From a virus, in IMG/VR virus record IMGVR_UViG_3300010397_000071, positions 1 to 35,163 of that record: a stretch of DNA of 35,163 nt. One strand, 5' to 3'. Both the position numbers and the translations under genes were made by a program. This document shows positions 31,196-35,163 of this stretch, one piece after another. The first letter of the stretch is position 1. The number at the start of each line of letters is the position of its first letter. The notes under the pieces were generated by a model that saw only the letters and a list, made by a program, of their open reading frames with translations, did not search any database and had not been told where the DNA came from.

Positions 31196-31735
31196 CGGCG
31201 TTCAACGGGTGGTTTCCACCCTACAAAACGCATGTCAAAACGAGACTTTCAAGACTCAAGTTCATCCGGCTCAATGCCCGTTGAACACTCGCAAACCATG
31301 CGCTCGCGTGGGAGGCGGACACTTGAGGATTGTACCCAGGCGGCGTAACTGCCGACCTGGGGATTTTCTCCTTAGCTCGCTGAACTCTTTGGCCCGCCTT
31401 TGGGCGGTGCTACTGGTAGGGCACGCGAGGACCTCCCAACTCACCGGCCAACAAGAAACAGCAAACGTCATGGCTTTGAATGCTGACGTGGCTTGTCCGA
31501 ACGTATTGAACGGACCAGCAGTAGCGGGTTATGTCACCCGCCGTCAGCATCCAGAGCCTTGCGGTTTGCCTTTTCTTTCTTTTCTAGGAGCGGTTGCTGG
31601 AAACGTATTGCAGAACCACAGGGAATGCTCCGGTCTTTGCTTGGGGGGATTGCTTTGTTGGCTTTCTTTCCTTTTCGGTTTTGTTTTGCGTTCGAGCAGC
31701 ACTTTAGCGGTTCCAGTACAGTCCAACCCTTAACC
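31196..31735 (+). ncRNA. Candidate large structured non-coding RNA
   Basis: About 540 bases with no convincing gene (a 187-codon frame has odd composition) but very many long complementary segments. GTTCAACGGG/CCCGTTGAAC (31200-31209 with 31277-31286) is 10 bp perfect. CTCGCGTG/CACGCGAG (303-310 with 422-429) is 8 bp. A hairpin lies at 31335-31361. ATGCTGACG/CGTCAGCAT (480-488 with 542-550) encloses two hairpins, GTCCG/CGGAC and GCGGGT/ACCCGC. GGAGC/GCTCC (587-591 with 627-631) encloses another. CTCAAGT/ACTTGAG (255-261 with 321-327) crosses the first stem as a pseudoknot. Two hairpin loops share ACGTATTG. Size and folding recall the ornate phage RNAs GOLLD and ROOL; membership is not shown. 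Confidence 0.5.
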
Positions 31736-31741
31736 AACCCC

Positions 31742-32005
31742 ATGACAATCTACAAGTACCCACTTGAAATAACAGACGAACAGGCCGTGATGATGCCAAC
31801 ATTGTGCAAAATCATTACGGTTCAAATGCAACACGGAAAGCCCTGCTTGTGGGCAATCGTTAATGAACATGACCGGATTTCAAGGTTAAGAACCATTGAC
31901 ATATTCGGCACTGGAAACCCTATGGACAATCAGGAGCGGGCTTATATTGGCACCATTCAACAAGCCGGTGGTGCATTAGTGTGGCATGTGTTTGAGAGGC
32001 TATGA
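31742..32005 (+). CDS. DUF7352-like protein
   Basis: An 87-residue protein from ATG 31742: TIYKYPLEITDEQAVMMPTL, CKIITVQMQHGKPCLWAIVN, IDIFGTGNPMD and YIGTIQQAGGALVWHVFERL. This is the pattern of the small DUF7352 family found in phages and plasmids, of unknown function. It starts right after the structured RNA and a leader AACCAACCCC. ATGA overlap with the next ORF at 32002. Confidence 0.78.
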   Translation: MTIYKYPLEITDEQAVMMPTLCKIITVQMQHGKPCLWAIVNEHDRISRLRTIDIFGTGNPMDNQERAYIGTIQQAGGALVWHVFERL

Positions 32006-32112
32006 AACAACCCCACCAATACACCTTCCGATCGTACAACGGTCGGTGCCGTGTGTACATTGACGGGCACTTGTTCTTCGCCTTTACGCAGTTTGTTGAA
32101 ATAAATTGTTGA
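32002..32112 (+). CDS. Tiny 36-residue protein
   Basis: A short ORF (KQPHQYTFRSYNGRCRVYID, then GHLFFAFTQFVEINC) with an ATGA overlap upstream. Beta-rich; looks like a real micro-protein. Its stop falls inside the palindrome at 32108-32131. Confidence 0.5.
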   Translation: MKQPHQYTFRSYNGRCRVYIDGHLFFAFTQFVEINC

Positions 32113-32131
32113 CAGTGTAACCATTGTCAAC
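32108..32131 (+). promoter_or_regulatory. Palindrome overlapping a promoter candidate
   Basis: GTTGACA (32108-32114) and TGTCAAC (32125-32131) form a 7-bp inverted repeat with a 10-base spacer, a typical repressor-site geometry. TTGACA at 32109-32114 is a perfect -35; TAATCT at 32133-32138, 18 bases on, is a weak -10. A regulated promoter for the replication cluster is inferred. Confidence 0.42.
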
Positions 32132-32145
32132 GTAATCTATCGCTC

Positions 32146-32331
32146 GTGAAACAAGTCCGATTGACCAACCCTAACGAACTGGAGCTTATTAGCCTGATTA
32201 AGGCCAGCAAGAACGACCTGCTTAATATCTCCAGAGCGGCCAACATTGCGGTCATGTACGGGATGCCCATGATGTGGAAGGTTTATGTCGATTCCAATAA
32301 ACCGCGCAACAGGAATGGAGGCGCTAAGTGA
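32146..32331 (+). CDS. Small helical protein
   Basis: A 61-residue protein from GTG 32146: VRLTNPNELELISLIKASKN, LLNISRAANIAVMYGMPMMW, then VDSNKPRNRNGG. Possibly a short DNA-binding protein, unproven. It follows the promoter candidate at 32108-32138. GTGA overlap at 32328. Confidence 0.6.
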   Translation: MKQVRLTNPNELELISLIKASKNDLLNISRAANIAVMYGMPMMWKVYVDSNKPRNRNGGAK

Positions 32332-32549
32332 GCAGGCAATCCGAGGCCAAAACCCGTCAGGGATACGTCCCCAAGGCGGAACCGGCTACGTGCATGAACT
32401 GCACTCATTTTGCCTACGATATGGATTGGTACGATGAGGCCAAGCAGTATCCAAGGGAGGTAAATCTTTGCTGCACGCTGGGAGATTTTGCGGTCAAGAA
32501 TATGGCCACCTGCAATCTGTTCGAGCGAAAGATTGGAGGCGGCAAGTGA
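32328..32549 (+). CDS. Small Cys-rich protein
   Basis: A 73-residue protein from GTG 32328 (GTGA). MNCTHFAYDMDWYDEAKQY then LCCTLGDFAVKNMATCNLF: three cysteine sites and a His could bind a metal. GTGA overlap with the next gene at 32546. Function unknown. Confidence 0.6.
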   Translation: MSRQSEAKTRQGYVPKAEPATCMNCTHFAYDMDWYDEAKQYPREVNLCCTLGDFAVKNMATCNLFERKIGGGK

Positions 32550-32836
32550 ACGCGGATCAAATAAAATCCAGAATATCCGAGCTTGATGCCGCAATTGGAC
32601 CGTTAAGCGATGAACGTTCAAGGCTTAATCAGGAGCTTCTGGAAATGGGTAGCCCGTTCGGTGTCGGTGATAAAATACAATGGAAAGGAAAAACCGGAAT
32701 CGTCCGTAAAATTATCCGATGGGTAGATGAACCGATGTGGGTTGTTCAAGCGATTCTCAAAGATGGATCACTTGGATCGGGTGTCAAAGTTTACCCCTAT
32801 TACAATCCAGTTCTGGTTGAGGAAGGCGCGAAGTGA
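32546..32836 (+). CDS. Small protein with coiled-coil start and SH3-like end
   Basis: A 96-residue protein from GTG 32546. A helical start (ADQIKSRISELDAAIGPLSDERSRLNQELL) leads to a beta-barrel-like half (GDKIQWKGKTGIVRKIIRWV, MWVVQAILKDGSLGSGVKVY). GTGA overlaps at both ends. Unknown family. Confidence 0.65.
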   Translation: MNADQIKSRISELDAAIGPLSDERSRLNQELLEMGSPFGVGDKIQWKGKTGIVRKIIRWVDEPMWVVQAILKDGSLGSGVKVYPYYNPVLVEEGAK

Positions 32837-33063
32837 ACGCAATTAAGCTGCCCGTGAAGGCTTACAAGGGATTTGACGGTCAATGGCTGGTCAACGATGC
32901 AAAGAGCCGTCTCTGCCAATCGCTGACCGAGCTGCAAGCCAACCAAATCGCCCTCGCGCTGAACCTGCACGATGACATGCTGGCCGAGCTTAAATCCGTG
33001 CGTGACGGGACGATTCACCGTAATAAAATCATCAATCTCATCTCGTTTGCTGAAGGAAAATAG
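32833..33063 (+). CDS. Small protein, unknown
   Basis: A 76-residue protein from GTG 32833 (GTGA overlap): IKLPVKAYKGFDGQWLVNDA, CQSLTELQANQIALALNLHD and helical MLAELKSVRDG. The next gene starts two bases after its stop. No family recognised. Confidence 0.62.
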   Translation: MNAIKLPVKAYKGFDGQWLVNDAKSRLCQSLTELQANQIALALNLHDDMLAELKSVRDGTIHRNKIINLISFAEGK

Positions 33064-33065
33064 CC

Positions 33066-33302
33066 ATGACCAAAGAAGCAGCCATCAAGGAACTGGCCGA
33101 ACTGGAGCCACGCGAGGCGGAGGCCTGGACCAATCACCGGATGGAAATCGAAGGCTGGCAGCGACGGATTGATGCAGAATACCAAAAGATTAGCCGCATG
33201 AACGCCGACAAGGAAAGAGCCACAGCATCAACCCATGCCAGGTGGTTTCCACTCCATGCCCGCAAGTCGCAACTCAAGGCGTTCATTGAACTTTCCGTAT
33301 AA
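33066..33302 (+). CDS. Small coiled-coil protein
   Basis: A 78-residue highly charged helical protein: EAAIKELAELEPREAEAWTN, EIEGWQRRIDAEYQKISRMN and HARKSQLKAFIELSV. Likely a coiled coil. It precedes the SSB-like gene by 28 bases of A/C-rich leader. Unknown role. Confidence 0.62.
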   Translation: MTKEAAIKELAELEPREAEAWTNHRMEIEGWQRRIDAEYQKISRMNADKERATASTHARWFPLHARKSQLKAFIELSV

Positions 33303-33330
33303 ACAACAAACCCAAGTAAAATAAAACCAC

Positions 33331-33786
33331 ATGCACGTATCTCAACTCAAACAATCAAAATTCCTGACCCGCGCAGACGTTGGCACTGGCGCCCTTGTCA
33401 CCATTTCTGAAGTGTTCCAGGAAAACGTGGCCAAGGAAGGCGCACCAGAGGAACTCAAATGGTGCATTCAGTTCAGTGAACTGGAAAAGCCAATGGTACT
33501 TAACAGCACCAACGGCCAGATCATCGCCCAAATCACCAAGCAGGACGATACGGATAATTGGAAGGGCGCAAAGGTTGTGCTGTTTGATGATCCTTCGGTT
33601 TCCTTTGGTGGCAAGTTGGTTGGTGGAATTCGTGTCCGCGCCCCTCGTGGGCAGGCCGCTAAAGCCGCATCGGCTCCGACAACTCATGGCCCAATGGGGA
33701 AACCAATTCACCGGCAAATGCCTGCTCAACCCGCGCCTCAAGATCAGGCGGAATCGTCTGAACCCGAAGGCGAAGAACCGTTCTGA
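33331..33786 (+). CDS. SSB-like single-stranded-DNA-binding protein candidate
   Basis: A 151-residue protein. The core SKFLTRADVGTGALVTISEV, ELKWCIQFSELEKPMVLNST, NWKGAKVVLFDDPSVSFGGK and LVGGIRVRAP resembles a family found in phage replication clusters. A flexible Pro/Ala/Gln linker follows (about 110-142), ending in the acidic tip EPEGEEPF. That tip matches the acidic C-terminal peptide of bacterial SSB in design, which recruits partner proteins. An OB-fold is inferred. It overlaps the next gene by one base and precedes an exonuclease and a nuclease, so a recombination role fits. Confidence 0.68.
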   Translation: MHVSQLKQSKFLTRADVGTGALVTISEVFQENVAKEGAPEELKWCIQFSELEKPMVLNSTNGQIIAQITKQDDTDNWKGAKVVLFDDPSVSFGGKLVGGIRVRAPRGQAAKAASAPTTHGPMGKPIHRQMPAQPAPQDQAESSEPEGEEPF

Positions 33787-34181
33787 TGAACATCCACGAC
33801 ATCATCCCGCAAAGCCCTTCCGATGTAGCGGACTGGTCTGACATCGCTTCACTTCAAAAGCGCATGGCTGATTCGGTTACGGCTCTGGCCGGGCTTGCGG
33901 GTGATGTTGGTTTGGCCAAGCACGTAATCGAGTACGACTCAGATCGTCGCAAGCGTGCCCTTGCAAGGGCTATGGCCGCACCGCTGGCGGGAGATTCGTC
34001 GGTTAGCAAGGCCGAGGCAGAAGCGAGGGCTTCCGAGTCGTACTCGAAAGAACTGATACAGCTTGGCAAGGAACACGCGGCTGCGGCCCAGACCATTCAG
34101 GAATGGGAGGCGTTGAAGCTGGTTTGGGAGACGTGCAGAAGTCTAATCTCAATGCAAAAGGAATCAATTCGTAACTTATGA
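33786..34181 (+). CDS. Helical phage protein next to the SSB-like gene
   Basis: A 131-residue, mostly helical protein: SLQKRMADSVTALAGLAGDV, KHVIEYDSDRRKRALARAMA, KAEAEARASESYSKELIQLG and KLVWETCRSLISMQKESIRN. The order SSB-like, helical, exonuclease is typical of phage recombination neighbourhoods. A scaffold or annealing-helper role is possible. TGATG and ATGA junctions couple it to both neighbours. Confidence 0.72.
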   Translation: MNIHDIIPQSPSDVADWSDIASLQKRMADSVTALAGLAGDVGLAKHVIEYDSDRRKRALARAMAAPLAGDSSVSKAEAEARASESYSKELIQLGKEHAAAAQTIQEWEALKLVWETCRSLISMQKESIRNL

Positions 34182-34816
34182 AGCTCTATATCGACTTGGA
34201 AACCTCCGCCATGCCCTTGGAACAACTTCAACCCATCATGCCCGAATTCGAGCCTGCTGGGAACCTGAAAGACCCTGACAAGATCAAAGCCTCCATTGCC
34301 GACAAGCAGGCTGCATGGCTTGATGGAGCGGCGTTGAAGCCCACCACTGGCCGGGTGATTGCGTTTTCAATGGCTTGGGGCAACGACGAACCTCAGTTCT
34401 TTGCAAATAACGACGAGAAAGCCATGTTGCAGGCGCTTGATTACGAAATCATGTCGCTGATTGGACAGGGAGGAAATTGTTACGGTTGGAACATCATGGG
34501 ATTTGACCTGCCTTTTCTGTGCGGTCGCTGTGCCGTTCACGAAATCCCAGCTTTCAAGGGATACACTTCCAATTTCCGTGGCCGGTGGTCCTGGAACGAA
34601 TGCTTCGTTGACCCAATGCAAATTTGGGCTGGCCCTTACAATCGCAGCGACGGCGCGAGCCTCAAGAACGTGTCATTTGCGCTGGGGCTTGGCCTGAAGG
34701 ATGGAAACGGAAAAGGCTTCGCTGCGTTGCTAAAGAGCGATCCCGAAGCAGCCAAGCGTTACGCGATCATGGATTGCAACCTTCTTCGTGGCGTGGTTCA
34801 GAAAATGGGAATATGA
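34178..34816 (+). CDS. 3'-5' exonuclease, DnaQ/Pol B-like
   Basis: A 212-residue DEDD-type exonuclease. Exo I is YIDLET (residues 4-9) with Asp and Glu as metal ligands, Exo II is GWNIMGFDLPFL (103-114) and Exo III is YAIMDCNLL (about 195-203). It resembles stand-alone Pol B-type 3'-5' exonucleases in phage and plasmid replication loci. It may trim ends in replication or recombination. ATGA overlaps both neighbours (34178 and 34813). Confidence 0.85.
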   Translation: MKLYIDLETSAMPLEQLQPIMPEFEPAGNLKDPDKIKASIADKQAAWLDGAALKPTTGRVIAFSMAWGNDEPQFFANNDEKAMLQALDYEIMSLIGQGGNCYGWNIMGFDLPFLCGRCAVHEIPAFKGYTSNFRGRWSWNECFVDPMQIWAGPYNRSDGASLKNVSFALGLGLKDGNGKGFAALLKSDPEAAKRYAIMDCNLLRGVVQKMGI

Positions 34817-35163
34817 ATCCCTTTGCTGGCATGACAATGGCCGATGTGGAGGCGCACAACGCCCGTGTCTCCGGTGTTGTTCCGGGACGGTTAGAATCGC
34901 CACAGGACGCGGTTGACCGCGAGGACAAGTTGCACCAGGAAATCATCGCTTATTGCGGCAAGAAATGGCCAAGGTGGAAGTTCCGACATGCGAGGATGGA
35001 TCGTAAAACCACAGAGGAAATCGGCACCGAGGATTTCACGATATTTGCTGATCGTAACCGCACCTTCCATTTCGAGTGCAAGGCCAAGGGTAAAAAGCGC
35101 AGCATCGAACAACTTGGGTGGGCGATGCAAATGCGCTATCTTGGACATGAAGTGCATTGCGTC
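34813..35163 (+). CDS. VRR-NUC nuclease, partial
   Basis: The frame runs off the right edge (117 codons seen). The PD-(D/E)xK pattern of the VRR-NUC family is present: EDKLHQEIIAYCGKKW, then TEDFTIFADR with the first acid and FECKAKGKKRSIEQLGWAMQ with the E-x-K pair, and LGHEVHCV as the final strand. Such nucleases act on Holliday junctions or flaps. ATGA overlap with the exonuclease suggests a joint recombination role. Confidence 0.82.
   Translation, partial: MNPFAGMTMADVEAHNARVSGVVPGRLESPQDAVDREDKLHQEIIAYCGKKWPRWKFRHARMDRKTTEEIGTEDFTIFADRNRTFHFECKAKGKKRSIEQLGWAMQMRYLGHEVHCV

Noticed and set aside
31170-31733. 187-codon ORF from ATG 31170 read as a protein
   Set aside because: Composition is odd (scattered Cys, Arg and Leu, no domain pattern) and it coincides with dense RNA pairing; treated as RNA instead.
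1-35163. CRISPR arrays and insertion sequences
   Set aside because: No set of regularly spaced identical repeats and no transposase or terminal inverted repeats with target duplications were found by eye.
1-35163. Integrase, portal, major capsid and endolysin genes
   Set aside because: No ORF shows tyrosine or serine recombinase motifs, portal or capsid patterns, or a lysozyme- or amidase-type active site; they may lie outside the window.

Overview
The window reads as part of a tailed double-stranded DNA phage (or prophage-like) genome. It holds a large terminase, a run of virion genes, a small replication set and dozens of short genes chained by 4-base ATGA, GTGA or TTGA overlaps. The likely host is a bacterium of the Verrucomicrobiota/Planctomycetota kind. 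The evidence is an exported protein ending in a VPDSG-CTERM-type sorting signal (26728-27222), and many genes that lack a Shine-Dalgarno site and instead have A/C-rich leaders. The host call is an inference.

Layout. 1-3397, minus strand: the large terminase and its neighbours (a small protein upstream; downstream a Cys-rich protein, a small CxxC protein and a glycosyltransferase-like gene that runs off the left edge). 3439-16733, plus strand: virion genes, including a beta-propeller-like tail or neck protein, fibre-like genes, an Ig-like-domain protein, two tandem paralogues, an adaptor-like protein and a 1174-residue probable internal or ejection protein. 16734-16964: a strongly folded leader. 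16965-18246: a DUF1376-type replication protein and a DnaC-like loader. 18243-22188: small coupled genes plus a DNA-modification pair (Mom-like acyltransferase and a short cytosine-C5-methyltransferase-like protein); a tRNA-Ser-like element lies inside one of these ORFs. 22165-24981: a minus-strand block of early-type genes around a roughly 0.9 kb stretch that is mostly non-coding and carries an iteron-like cluster. 24982-25307: a divergent control region with nested inverted repeats. 25308-35163, plus strand: accessory genes (exported proteins, small Cys-rich proteins, a papain-like-fold candidate), a stretch of about 540 bases that folds like a large structured RNA (31196-31735), then recombination and replication genes (SSB-like protein, DnaQ/Pol B-like exonuclease, VRR-NUC nuclease cut by the right edge).

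How it fits together. DUF1376, DnaC-like, SSB-like, exonuclease and VRR-NUC proteins form a replication and recombination toolkit that borrows a host helicase. The Mom-like and C5-MTase-like proteins probably modify phage DNA against restriction. The terminase and virion block handle packaging and assembly. Portal, major capsid protein, integrase and a clear lysis cassette were not recognised and may lie outside. The most unusual signals are RNA-level: the large ornate element at 31.2-31.7 kb, the pseudoknotted leader at 16.80-16.95 kb and the shortened tRNA-Ser-like element at 19.0 kb. All names rest on reading motifs by eye; no database search was run.
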